Assembly (NCBI GenBank): GCA_934394985.1
Contig: CAKRRF010000019.1
Coordinates: forward strand, 1 to 51,181
Direction of reading: 5' to 3'
DNA: 51,181 bases
From: an uncultured Marvinbryantia sp.
Lineage (GTDB): Bacteria; Bacillota; Clostridia; Lachnospirales; Lachnospiraceae
The notes beneath the pieces are model-generated. The model was given only the letters and a program-made list of their open reading frames with translations. It was not told where the DNA came from and made no database searches. Below, piece after piece: positions 25,601 through 34,383 of this stretch; within the stretch, counting starts at the first letter, position 1; each line of letters starts with the position of its first letter. Both the position numbers and the translations under genes were made by a program.

Positions 25601-27091
25601 ATGGGTGCAGAAATCAAATTGGAAGTAAAGAACATTTCCAAAAGTTTTCCTGGTGTTAAAGCTCTGGATCAAGTTAGTTTTGCACTGAAAAAAGGAACAG
25701 TCCATGTTTTGTGTGGAGAGAATGGGGCAGGAAAATCAACACTGATGAAGGTGCTTGATGGGATCTATCGACAGGATGAAGGAGAAATCTATATTGATGG
25801 AAAAAAAGTAGAAATACATAGTCCTATGGATGCAAGAGAAAATGGGATTGCAATGATATTTCAAGAATTATCCTATGTACCAGATCTGACAATTGCAGAA
25901 AATATATTCATGGGAAGATGGGCTCCAAAGGGAAAATTCAGATTGAATTGGAACAAAATGTATGATGAAACAGAACGTCTTATGAAACAGGAAGGGCTGC
26001 CTTATAAAGCACATGATCTCTTGAGGAGCCTAAGTGTTGCAGATATTCAGTTGATTGAAATTTTAAAAGCGGTTTCATTTGAAGCAAAAATTTTGATCAT
26101 GGATGAACCTACGTCATCAATTTCTAATAAAGAGGTAGAATTTCTATTTAGAAAAATAGAGGAATTGAAAAAACGAGGTGTCAGTATTATTTATATTTCA
26201 CATAAAATGGATGAAATTTTCAGGATTGCAGATGAAATCACGGTGTTGCGAGATGGTACTACGGTAGCAACAAAAAAGGCGAATGAAACTACAATGGATG
26301 AAATTATTAGTTTAATGGTAGGTCGAAAATTGGAAAATATGTATCCGAAAGAAGATGTGAAAATTGGAGAGGAAATATTTCGGGTAGAAAAACTGACATC
26401 GCATAAAATTTTTGAAGACATTTCATTTCAAGTTCATCGTGGTGAAGTAGTAGGTTTTGCAGGATTGGTTGGTGCAGGACGAACGGAAATTATGCGTGCC
26501 ATTTTTGGATTAGATAAATATCAGACGGGTGAAATATATTTGAGAGGACAGAAAATTCAGATAAAAAGTCCTGCTGATGCAATTGAAAAAGGAATTGCGA
26601 TGATATCTGAGGATCGGAGAAAATATGGAATAATACCGATGCGTGATATAATGGAAAATGTATCACTTGCTTCTTTAAAACAGTATTTTTATAAAGGAAT
26701 TCGCCATAAAAAGAGAGAAGAACGAGAGGTAGAACAAGTTTGCAAGAAGATGCGGGTGAAAACACCGTCAATAGAAGCTAAAATTATGAATTTGTCAGGA
26801 GGTAACCAACAAAAGGTAATTCTTGCAAAATGGTTATTGTGTGATCCAGAGGTCTTGATAATGGATGAACCAACAAGAGGAATTGATGTTGGCGCGAAAA
26901 CAGAAATATATCAATTGATTGAAGAGTTCGCAAATGCTGGAAAAGGAATTATTTTGGTATCATCTGAACTGCCGGAGTTGATTGGAATGTGTGATCGAAT
27001 CTATGTGATGAACGAAGGGCACATTGCAGGTAGTCTTGAACGAAAAGAATTTACACAGGAAGTTATTATGGGAATGGCAGTTTCAAATTAA
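25601..27091 (+). CDS. ABC sugar importer ATPase, RbsA/MglA type
   Basis: This 496-residue protein has two fused ATPase domains, as in CUT2 importers for pentoses and polyols. The first half has Walker A GENGAGKSTL, signature LSVADIQ and Walker B ILIMDEPTSSIS; the second half has a degenerate Walker A (GLVGAGRTEI), signature LSGGNQQKV and Walker B VLIMDEPTRGIDVG. This asymmetry is normal for the family. It lies 26 nt after the dehydrogenase gene and 23 nt before the permease start, within one transcription unit. The substrate is inferred from the dehydrogenase and ribulokinase neighbours to be a pentitol or related sugar. Confidence 0.92.
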   Translation: MGAEIKLEVKNISKSFPGVKALDQVSFALKKGTVHVLCGENGAGKSTLMKVLDGIYRQDEGEIYIDGKKVEIHSPMDARENGIAMIFQELSYVPDLTIAENIFMGRWAPKGKFRLNWNKMYDETERLMKQEGLPYKAHDLLRSLSVADIQLIEILKAVSFEAKILIMDEPTSSISNKEVEFLFRKIEELKKRGVSIIYISHKMDEIFRIADEITVLRDGTTVATKKANETTMDEIISLMVGRKLENMYPKEDVKIGEEIFRVEKLTSHKIFEDISFQVHRGEVVGFAGLVGAGRTEIMRAIFGLDKYQTGEIYLRGQKIQIKSPADAIEKGIAMISEDRRKYGIIPMRDIMENVSLASLKQYFYKGIRHKKREEREVEQVCKKMRVKTPSIEAKIMNLSGGNQQKVILAKWLLCDPEVLIMDEPTRGIDVGAKTEIYQLIEEFANAGKGIILVSSELPELIGMCDRIYVMNEGHIAGSLERKEFTQEVIMGMAVSN

Positions 27092-27114
27092 AAGACGTAA
27101 TGGAGGAAAAATCT

Positions 27115-28068
27115 ATGTCAACAAAAAATTGGAGATCAATTTTAAATAAATATAGTTTAGTGTTGATCTTACTAGCTTTAATGGCAGTTTGCGGTGTGGC
27201 AAATGAGAATTTTTTGAAAATAAGCAATTTATTAAATGTAGTAAAACAGCAGTCTGTTATTATTATTATATCATTTGGAGCAATGTTACTGATCATATGC
27301 GGACTTCTGGATCTTGCAGCAGGATCTGTTTTGGCATTATCGGGAGTAATCTGTGTATCCTTTTTCCAGCATGTTCCGAATGTGTTTTTGACAATTCTTG
27401 TTGCAATTGTTGTTGCTGTTGCATGTAATCTGATCAGTGCGTTGATGGTAACATTTTTTCATACCCCACCATTTATTGCAACATTGGCAGTTCAGGCAAT
27501 GGCAAGAGGGGCAGCTCTCTTTTATACAGGCGGAACGAATTTATATGATATTGAGGGATTGACATTTATTGGTCAGGGAAATTTCCTGGGGATTCCAATG
27601 CCAGTGTATTTTATGGTTGCATGTTTTATAATTATGGCTTATCTGACAAAACAGACAAAATTTGGTCGATCTATTTATGCAGTGGGCGGAAATGAAGAAG
27701 CAGCCAGAGCTTCAGGTATCAATGTCGAGAAAATAAAAATTCTTGCTTATGTAGCAAATGGCGTACTAGTTGGATTGGCTGCAGTAGTATGGGTAGCTCG
27801 TGTAAATGGAGCAATGCCAAATGGTGGATTGAGCTATGAGTTTGATGCAATGACCTCTACCATTATTGGCGGAACTAGTTTTTCAGGTGGAATAGGTACT
27901 GCTTTTGGAACAGTGGTCGGATCATTTATTGTTGGTTTTTTAAACAATATTATGAATCTTGCATCGATAGATTCTTACTTACAACAGGTGGTACGTGGAT
28001 TTATTATTGCAGTAGCAGTTATTTGGGATATTTATTCGAAAGAAAAGAAGACATATAAAAAGGGATGA
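27115..28068 (+). CDS. ABC sugar importer permease, RbsC type
   Basis: This polytopic membrane protein of about 317 residues forms the CUT2 translocation channel, probably as a homodimer. It has roughly eight to ten hydrophobic segments, and hallmark family motifs include GLLDLAAGSVLALSGV, NEEAARASGINVEKIKILAYV and GGTSFSGGIGTAFGTVVG near the cytoplasmic EAA-like region. A start at 27115 (MSTKNW) is preferred because GGAGG at 27103-27107 lies 7 nt upstream; the ATG at 27100 lacks such a site. It partners the preceding ATPase and the binding protein that follows. Confidence 0.9.
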   Translation: MSTKNWRSILNKYSLVLILLALMAVCGVANENFLKISNLLNVVKQQSVIIIISFGAMLLIICGLLDLAAGSVLALSGVICVSFFQHVPNVFLTILVAIVVAVACNLISALMVTFFHTPPFIATLAVQAMARGAALFYTGGTNLYDIEGLTFIGQGNFLGIPMPVYFMVACFIIMAYLTKQTKFGRSIYAVGGNEEAARASGINVEKIKILAYVANGVLVGLAAVVWVARVNGAMPNGGLSYEFDAMTSTIIGGTSFSGGIGTAFGTVVGSFIVGFLNNIMNLASIDSYLQQVVRGFIIAVAVIWDIYSKEKKTYKKG

Positions 28069-28147
28069 TACAACAAAATTAAATAATAATGCCCAGATGG
28101 GATTGTTATAAAAACTATTATAATTTTTATTATTAAGGAGGTTCTTT

Positions 28148-29164
28148 ATGAAAGCATGGAAAAAAGGGTTAGCAATGTTAATGGCAACTGTAGCGGTTAT
28201 TCCAGTGGGGGCTGGATTTACTGCAAAGGCAGAAAGCAATGAGAAGTATGAGGTGGCATTTATTGTAAGAAATGCAGCAGACAGCTTTGTAGCAAGAATT
28301 ATCAATTCTTTTGAAGAAGAAGCAAAAAATTATGATGACTTGTTTTCTTTGGAAATATTAGATGCACAGGCAGATAGTGATAAACAAAACAGCTTGATTG
28401 AAACATGTATTACAAAAGGCTATGATTGTATTATTGTACAGCCAAATGATGGAGATTTACAGAAGCCATATTGTGAACAGGTATTAGATGCAGGAATCAA
28501 GTTGATCACAACGAATGCAGGTATTCGTGAGATAGAAGGTGGATCATGGGTAGATGCGAATCCTTATGAACAGGGTGAAGTTTTAGCAAAGTTAGCAACA
28601 GAAAATGCACCTGAAAATGCGAGAGTTGTTATGATGTCATGTAATCCTGGAAATCTTCATACAGAATCCAGACTTCAGGCATATAAGGATGTTTTTTTAG
28701 GAGAACGTGAAGATGTTGAATTACTTGCAGAAAAGATCACAGACAGAGCGGATGAAGCCACTTTTATGGCAACAATGGAAGACTGGGTACAGTCTTTTGG
28801 AAAGATTGATGTTGTTATGACAATTGGTGATACATTAGCACTTTCAGCTTATGAGGTTGTAAAAGACGATGATACTTACAAAGATACTCAGTATTATGGC
28901 GTTGATGGACTTCCAGAATCACTACTTGCAATCAAACGTGGCCATATGACTGCAACTGTTATGCAGGATACGGATGAAATGGCACAGCTTAATCTTGAGG
29001 CAGCTGCAAAACTTCTGAAAGGGGAAGAAGAAGTAATTGAGTCTGAGATGGAAGCAATTTTAATTACAGCAGATAATGTAGATGAATATTTAGATTATTA
29101 TGTAGAAAAAGGCGCACTTACTCAGGAAGAAGTAGATGAGGTAAGAGCAGAAGTAGATGGCTGA
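28148..29164 (+). CDS. ABC sugar-binding protein, RbsB type
   Basis: This secreted sugar-binding protein of the CUT2 importer has a Sec signal peptide (residues 1-28, with a basic N-terminus and AKA cleavage region) and no lipobox Cys. That is uncommon in Firmicutes, where such proteins are usually lipoproteins; retention may be through the signal anchor. The mature part shows the periplasmic_binding_4 fold with VAFIVRNAADSFVARIINSFEEEAK, the segment CIIVQPNDGD, DAGIKLITTNAG and MTIGDTLALSAYEV. It closes the operon after an 80-nt spacer with AAGGAGG directly before the start. The ligand, probably a pentitol, is inferred. Confidence 0.88.
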   Translation: MKAWKKGLAMLMATVAVIPVGAGFTAKAESNEKYEVAFIVRNAADSFVARIINSFEEEAKNYDDLFSLEILDAQADSDKQNSLIETCITKGYDCIIVQPNDGDLQKPYCEQVLDAGIKLITTNAGIREIEGGSWVDANPYEQGEVLAKLATENAPENARVVMMSCNPGNLHTESRLQAYKDVFLGEREDVELLAEKITDRADEATFMATMEDWVQSFGKIDVVMTIGDTLALSAYEVVKDDDTYKDTQYYGVDGLPESLLAIKRGHMTATVMQDTDEMAQLNLEAAAKLLKGEEEVIESEMEAILITADNVDEYLDYYVEKGALTQEEVDEVRAEVDG

Positions 29165-29215
29165 TGAAAGGTTGGAAAAACAGAGAAATTAGTTGTTAGA
29201 TAGTGTATAATAACA

Positions 29216-29272
29216 TAAAAAGAGGGAATATCGCAAAATAACAAAGTTGTCAGTTATGGAGCGGTATTCCCT
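29216..29272 (-). terminator. terminator of the leftward sensory operon
   Basis: Arms at 29224-29234 and 29261-29271 form an 11-bp stem with one G-T pair. Read on the minus strand the hairpin is followed by CTCTTTTTATG, a good U-tract, so it ends the operon whose last stop codon is at 29281. On the plus strand the T-run is short. Confidence 0.7.
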
Positions 29273-29280
29273 TTCCTGGT

Positions 29281-30195
29281 TTAATGTGGCGTAGGCTGTT
29301 CCACGGCCTCGTAAGCTTCTTTTAATGACTGTGCCAGATTCATCAGTGGCTGTGGTGCACCCAGTCCGATTTTAAAACGGAGGTTCAGCTTTCGATGCAA
29401 TTGAGTGTCCATATCTTTTGAACGTTTCTGCCGGAATGCTTCTTCGCTTTCGGAGAGTGGGTAGGCATTACATGGAATGAGCACAAAGATGCGATTGGCC
29501 AGAATCGGACCGATGATGGCAGTCGGAAAAAATGCTTTGATAATTTTTCGGAAATAGGTGATCCGGCTTTGAAGCTGTACCACGGAACCGATTGGATTGC
29601 ACATAGTACCATGTGCGGTGATCTGACTGAACTTCAAAGCCATGATCCAGCCATATGGTGTGTGGATGTCCAACAGGGAAGTATACAGATGCAGATTCTG
29701 GTAAAGCTGTTCCGGAAAAAGCAGTTCGCTGATCAGACCATTTTCGATCATCGGAATGACGGTTTCAAAGGATTCTTTATTGAGCTGCTCCTGAATCTGA
29801 TGTTTTTTTCGGTATTCGATTTCGTGAAAGGCATCTTTCAGAGCAGCAATTACTTTATCACGCTTCAGCGGTTTGGTCAGATAACTGCGGATGCCGATGT
29901 TGGTTCCTTCGCGTTTGAAATCTGTCTTACGGGAATAAGAAACCACCAGAAACAGGCATTTATCGTAAAAAGCATGGAGTTCCCGAATGGAGAAGACTCC
30001 GTGCAGGCCGGCCATCTGAATATTCAGGATCAGTATATCCGGCTGGTATTTCTGATAAATGTCGGAAAGCTGGCTGGAATTCTGTGCAATTCGGATATCA
30101 ATGTTGTCTTCCATATCATGGAACTGATTGGTGATCATAATGCGCAGGGCATCCAGTGCAACGCCTTCATCGTCTGCAAGCATAACTTTATACAT
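29281..30195 (-). CDS. pseudo-response regulator: YesN-like receiver with Asn at the phospho-acceptor position and no output domain
   Basis: This 304-residue protein is a paralogue of the YesN-like regulator encoded three genes upstream. The receiver keeps the acidic pair (ADDEG) and the Lys in YLTKPLKRDKV, but the phospho-accepting Asp is Asn58 in ILILNIQMAG, where the paralogue has Asp55 in IAFMDIQMPG. The DNA codon is AAT, read directly. The linker domain that follows (IHTPYGWIMALKFS, NPIGSVVQLQSRITYF, GPILANRIFVLIP) is clearly shared, but the sequence ends before the C-terminal AraC-type helix-turn-helix domain. It is the last gene of the operon, 4 nt after the XylF-like gene. A role as phosphorylation-independent partner or inhibitor of the full-length regulator is inference. 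Confidence 0.82.
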   Translation of the reverse strand: MYKVMLADDEGVALDALRIMITNQFHDMEDNIDIRIAQNSSQLSDIYQKYQPDILILNIQMAGLHGVFSIRELHAFYDKCLFLVVSYSRKTDFKREGTNIGIRSYLTKPLKRDKVIAALKDAFHEIEYRKKHQIQEQLNKESFETVIPMIENGLISELLFPEQLYQNLHLYTSLLDIHTPYGWIMALKFSQITAHGTMCNPIGSVVQLQSRITYFRKIIKAFFPTAIIGPILANRIFVLIPCNAYPLSESEEAFRQKRSKDMDTQLHRKLNLRFKIGLGAPQPLMNLAQSLKEAYEAVEQPTPH

Positions 30196-30199
30196 GTCT

Positions 30200-31267
30200 T
30201 TACTCCTTGGTATCTACATTGAGATATACTTCGTTTTTCAGGTGGAAACGGGAGGAAATAATTTCCTCATCCATATTGTCTGCTGTGACGGCAACCGGTT
30301 CCAGTTTTAAATAAGGAACTTCACAGGTACCATCATAGAATGTTTCCTTCAGATTTAGATTTTCTCCTTTGGCCAGCATGACGGCATACTGGGCACTTTG
30401 CTTTGCCAGCTGGTCGATGGATTTATAGACGGTCATATACTGATTGCCTTCGACAATGCGCTGGCAGGCGTCAATATCGGCATCCTGGCCAACCAGGCAG
30501 ACATCATCCGCCATGCGGTGCTCGGAAAGAGACTTAAAAGCCATAGCTGCAAGACCGTCATTGCCGCAGATGACGGCATCTATTTTTCCGACCGTATCAA
30601 TGCACTCATTCATTTGTTCATAGGCATATTCTGCTTTCCAGTTGTCAGAATAGTTTTCATAAACCAGCTGGACTCCTCTGTCGGATAATGTTTTTTTAAT
30701 GCCTTGTTCTACCAGAACCACATTATAATCGGCCGGAGAACCGTAAAGGACGGCGACTTTTCCATTTTCCGGAATCTGGGAGAGCACGCTTTCAGCCATC
30801 AAAATCCCCACTTCTTCATTATCAAAGGAGGCATAGAGATCGACATCAGCATTTTGGATAATACGGTCATAGGCCAGGACTTTGATGCCCTTACTGTGAG
30901 CACGATGAATGGCGGATTCCAGTTTGCTGCTGGTACCGTCCACTGCCACAATAACCAGAACATCCATGCCTTTGTCAATAAGATATTCGATCTGAGCAGC
31001 CTGTTCATCGGCATCACCGTTGGCATTTTGTACATTGACTTCCGCACCCAGATCCGATGCGGTAGAAACAAAGATATCCCGGTCGCGGATCCAGCGTTCC
31101 AGTACAAAGGTGTCAAACGACATTCCGATCTGAAGCGTATCCTGCTCGTCTGTCTTTTCAGACTGAGATTCTTCGCTGCCGGCAGAGCATCCGACCGTAG
31201 CGGCTGACAGCAGGGCAACGGTGGTATACAGCATATATTTTTTTACAAACACAGATAAATGATTCAT
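30200..31267 (-). CDS. XylF-like sugar-binding lipoprotein in a sensory operon
   Basis: This extracytoplasmic sugar-binding protein of 355 residues has a lipoprotein signal (hydrophobic stretch ending SAATVGC, with the lipid-modified Cys followed by SAGSEES). The binding fold resembles D-xylose-binding XylF: the region VGQDADIDACQRIVEGNQYMTVYKSIDQLAKQSAQYAV is close to XylF from memory, and EYLIDKGMDVLVIVAVDGTSS lines the cleft. There is no importer permease or ATPase beside it; it sits between the YesN-like regulator and the pseudo-regulator. By analogy with the Clostridium XylFII sensor that acts on a LytS-type kinase, it probably reports extracellular pentose to the kinase. That role is inferred. 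Confidence 0.83.
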   Translation of the reverse strand: MNHLSVFVKKYMLYTTVALLSAATVGCSAGSEESQSEKTDEQDTLQIGMSFDTFVLERWIRDRDIFVSTASDLGAEVNVQNANGDADEQAAQIEYLIDKGMDVLVIVAVDGTSSKLESAIHRAHSKGIKVLAYDRIIQNADVDLYASFDNEEVGILMAESVLSQIPENGKVAVLYGSPADYNVVLVEQGIKKTLSDRGVQLVYENYSDNWKAEYAYEQMNECIDTVGKIDAVICGNDGLAAMAFKSLSEHRMADDVCLVGQDADIDACQRIVEGNQYMTVYKSIDQLAKQSAQYAVMLAKGENLNLKETFYDGTCEVPYLKLEPVAVTADNMDEEIISSRFHLKNEVYLNVDTKE

Positions 31268-31289
31268 ACAAAAGATCCTCTTTTATGTC

Positions 31290-32888
31290 TCATGAAACAT
31301 GATCACGATATTCGGTTGGCGTCTGCCCGGTGACCTTTTTAAAAATACGGCTGAAGTAATTGGGGTCACTGTAGCCGACAGCCATACAGATTTCTTTGAT
31401 ACTGGCAGCAGGCGAGATCAGCATTTCTTTTGCTTTTTCCACGCGCAGACCGGTCAGATATTCTACAAAGGTCTGATCGGTTTCTTCCTTGAACAGCTTA
31501 CTGAAATAATACGGACTGATGTCTACATATTTGGATACCTCTTCCAGAGAAAGCTCCTTGGAAAAATTCTGATTGATGTATTGCTGCGCTTTTCCTACAA
31601 TCGTTGTCTCTTTCTGTTCTTTTACATCATTGATATTGCGGCAGGCTTCCGTCATTTTACTGACAAACCAGCGACGCTGTTCTTCCTGAGTCTGACAGGC
31701 AAGGATATTATCCAGATAGTCTTTGCGATACAGAAATCCATAAGGAATACCGCCTTTTAAAAAGACCTCTTTTTCTGCAGTCATGACAAATTCCAGAATT
31801 TTGATACGGATACACTGGACATAATCCGGATAATTTTCAATCATCCAGTCAAAGAACTGATTCGATGCACGGATGACATTTTCGGTTTCTCCACGCATCA
31901 GGCAGGCGAACAGATAGCGTTCCAGCTTGTCTGGATAATCACGTTCATATTCCAGCTCCATTTTGGTATCCTGGAGATGAACGACGCTGCTTTTGTCTAT
32001 GCGGAGAGATTTTTTGGACTCTTCATAAGATTTGCTTTGTTCCGTGATACTCCAGATATTGCCGATACCGGCACGAAAATGCAGAGCAATCTGTTTGCAG
32101 AGCTTGCGCAGCATATTACGGGTATTTTCGATAATGGCGATACGTTCTTCATAAGGAAGCTCCTGGGATTCATGAGGAATGAAAATCGCCACAGTACTGG
32201 CCATGATCGGACCGATAATACAGTTCGGCATAAATTCATGAATGATTTCACGAAACGCCAGATGATGATTCTGCAGCTGGACGGTAGTACCTACCGGGTT
32301 TTCCAGATGACCGTTTTCACCGTCTTCTCCAAATTCCAGAACCATAATCCAGCCATAATCGGTATGAATATTCAGCAGATCACGGTATCGGCTCAGGGAG
32401 GGAGACGGGTCGTCCTGAAATAAAATCAGGTTGATAAAACCGCTTTCAATAATTGGTACCACAGCCTCCAGCTTTTCACGAATGAGAAGATTCTGACTGC
32501 GGCTGGAACGTTCCTGATCAATTACCGCCATAGCCTTTTCCAGTGCGGCAACAATCTTTTCCCGACTGGCAGGTTTGGTCAGATATTCAATGACACCAAG
32601 ATTGATGGCTTCCTGCGCAAATGTAAATTTATCATAGGCTGACATGATGATAAACTGACATTTTTTATTAAAGGTGCGAATCTCCCGGATTGCATCAATG
32701 CCTTTGATACCGGGCATCTGAATATCCATAAATGCGATATCCGGCACAAATTCCTGAGCAATCTCAATGGCCTGGCGTCCTGTTTTGGCGATTCGGACAT
32801 CACAGGACTCGCCAAAGTTTTTATTGATAATGAACTTCAGGGAATCCAGAACGATCCCTTCATCATCCACCAGTAATACTTTATACAT
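31290..32888 (-). CDS. YesN-like response regulator with AraC-type output domain
   Basis: This 532-residue regulator has a receiver domain (residues 1-120) with VDDEG, phospho-acceptor Asp55 in FMDIQMPG and Lys in YLTKPASREK, a central linker domain (about 150-400), and two AraC-type helix-turn-helix motifs at the C-terminus (KELSLEEVSKYVDISPYYFSKLFKEE and IKEICMAVGYSDPNYFSRIFKKVTG). The start at 32888 overlaps the upstream kinase by 8 nt and has AGGAGG about 6 nt before it; an upstream in-frame ATG at 32948 would add 20 residues without such a site. It is cognate to the adjacent kinase and probably activates sugar genes. Its paralogue at 29281 lacks the output domain. Confidence 0.9.
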   Translation of the reverse strand: MYKVLLVDDEGIVLDSLKFIINKNFGESCDVRIAKTGRQAIEIAQEFVPDIAFMDIQMPGIKGIDAIREIRTFNKKCQFIIMSAYDKFTFAQEAINLGVIEYLTKPASREKIVAALEKAMAVIDQERSSRSQNLLIREKLEAVVPIIESGFINLILFQDDPSPSLSRYRDLLNIHTDYGWIMVLEFGEDGENGHLENPVGTTVQLQNHHLAFREIIHEFMPNCIIGPIMASTVAIFIPHESQELPYEERIAIIENTRNMLRKLCKQIALHFRAGIGNIWSITEQSKSYEESKKSLRIDKSSVVHLQDTKMELEYERDYPDKLERYLFACLMRGETENVIRASNQFFDWMIENYPDYVQCIRIKILEFVMTAEKEVFLKGGIPYGFLYRKDYLDNILACQTQEEQRRWFVSKMTEACRNINDVKEQKETTIVGKAQQYINQNFSKELSLEEVSKYVDISPYYFSKLFKEETDQTFVEYLTGLRVEKAKEMLISPAASIKEICMAVGYSDPNYFSRIFKKVTGQTPTEYRDHVS

Positions 32889-34380
32889 ATGGTTCCTCCT
32901 CCACAGGGATACGAATGGTAACCAGCGTACCCATATTTTCTCCTTCACTTTCTATGGAGAAAAGATTTTCTTTATTATAATACAAATTCAGACGATTTTG
33001 CACATTTCCCAGACCAACTCCATTGGAATTTTTATCAGGGGATGTGTGCAAAATTTTTCCGCTGCGGATATCCTGCAGACGTTCCGGTGAGATACCGATG
33101 CCGTTATCACGAATAGAGATCAGGATTTTGTTGCCATCTCTATGGATCTCCAGAAGGATTTTGCCCTCCCATGAAATGTTGCGGATGCCATAGCTGATGG
33201 CATTTTCCACAGCCGGCTGCAGGATCATGCATGGGACACGGACTCCGGTGATGTCGCAGTCGATCGATTTTTCATAGTGAATGTCACCGGAAAAACGCAC
33301 ATTCATAATAGATATATAGTTATCAACCAGTGCAATTTCTTCTTTTAGTTCCACATCAGTACTTAAAGACTTCAGGCTGTAACGGAAAAAATCAGCCATA
33401 TTTTGAATGAAGATATAGGTTTTTTCAGCGTCTTCCATCATAGCCATCTGTGCACCGGCATTCAGGGAATTAAACAGAAAATGTGGATTAATCTGAGCCT
33501 GATAATAACGCAGCTGTGCCTCTTTCAGATGGGTCTCCATAAGAAGCTCCCGTTCCTGGGCTTCTTTTTCTGCCTTCATACTGCTTTTTACTTTTTCGAG
33601 ATATTCCTGAATACTGATTACCATTTTACTGAAGGCACGGGTCACGACACCCAGTTCATCATCGGATATAACAGGTGGCAGCTCGACATCAAAGTTACCT
33701 TTTGCAACCTGATCGGAGGCGGAAGCCAGAAGCAGAAGCGGCCTGGTGATCTGATTGACCATAATAATGATCAGGAAGATATTAAACAATGCCATGGCAA
33801 TGGTGACCAGTGTATTCATCTGTTCGATCAGCCGCAGGGAAACTTCCAGTGACTGATAATTTCTGGAATTAGCCAGAAACTGCTGGTTATTCAGACTGTA
33901 AATATAGGATGTCAGATAATTATAGTAATCCGTTGCCTCATTATAGGCAGTACGGTATTTCCCAGTATTACGGGCACGTTTGGCTTCAATGGCTTCATCG
34001 GCGATATCCAGATAACTCTGAGAAATATAGTAAATATTTTTTTCCATGGAACCGGCAGTGGAATCTGTGACCTGATGGTTCAGTTCAGACAGGAGATTCC
34101 GATATTGCTGTTCGTAGTAATAATAATTATTCAGAGAGTCGGTACTTTTGATTTCCAGATATTCCAGAATATTATCATGAAGACTGTTTAAGGTCTCAGT
34201 CATGGTATTCAGGTTGTTATTGCTGGTGTAGATCGTATTAATCTGCTCCAGAGAACGGTTGATATTTGTGTTCAGATACAGTGACATGGCCAGTGAAAGC
34301 ATGGATGTCAGCAAAAAAATAGAAATCAGCCGCAGTGGAAAAGGCAGATGGGAAAACAGGGAGGTATGTGTATTTTGCAA
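32881..34380 (-). CDS. YesM-like sensor histidine kinase
   Basis: This 499-residue membrane kinase has two transmembrane helices (about residues 15-38 and 190-212) enclosing a helical extracytoplasmic domain. A HAMP domain follows (ITRPLLLLASASDQVAKGNFDVELP), then a coiled coil, and the His_kinase family H-box QAQINPHFLFNSLNA. The ATPase domain has PAVENAISYGIRN, DNGIGIS and GVGLGNVQNRLNLYY. It lies 3 nt after the membrane-anchored sugar-binding protein and overlaps the regulator by 8 nt. The extracellular domain is mostly helical, which suits contact with a binding protein rather than direct sugar binding. Partnership with the two flanking binding proteins is inferred from operon structure. 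Confidence 0.9.
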   Translation of the reverse strand: MQNTHTSLFSHLPFPLRLISIFLLTSMLSLAMSLYLNTNINRSLEQINTIYTSNNNLNTMTETLNSLHDNILEYLEIKSTDSLNNYYYYEQQYRNLLSELNHQVTDSTAGSMEKNIYYISQSYLDIADEAIEAKRARNTGKYRTAYNEATDYYNYLTSYIYSLNNQQFLANSRNYQSLEVSLRLIEQMNTLVTIAMALFNIFLIIIMVNQITRPLLLLASASDQVAKGNFDVELPPVISDDELGVVTRAFSKMVISIQEYLEKVKSSMKAEKEAQERELLMETHLKEAQLRYYQAQINPHFLFNSLNAGAQMAMMEDAEKTYIFIQNMADFFRYSLKSLSTDVELKEEIALVDNYISIMNVRFSGDIHYEKSIDCDITGVRVPCMILQPAVENAISYGIRNISWEGKILLEIHRDGNKILISIRDNGIGISPERLQDIRSGKILHTSPDKNSNGVGLGNVQNRLNLYYNKENLFSIESEGENMGTLVTIRIPVEEEPYV

Positions 34381-34383
34381 TGT

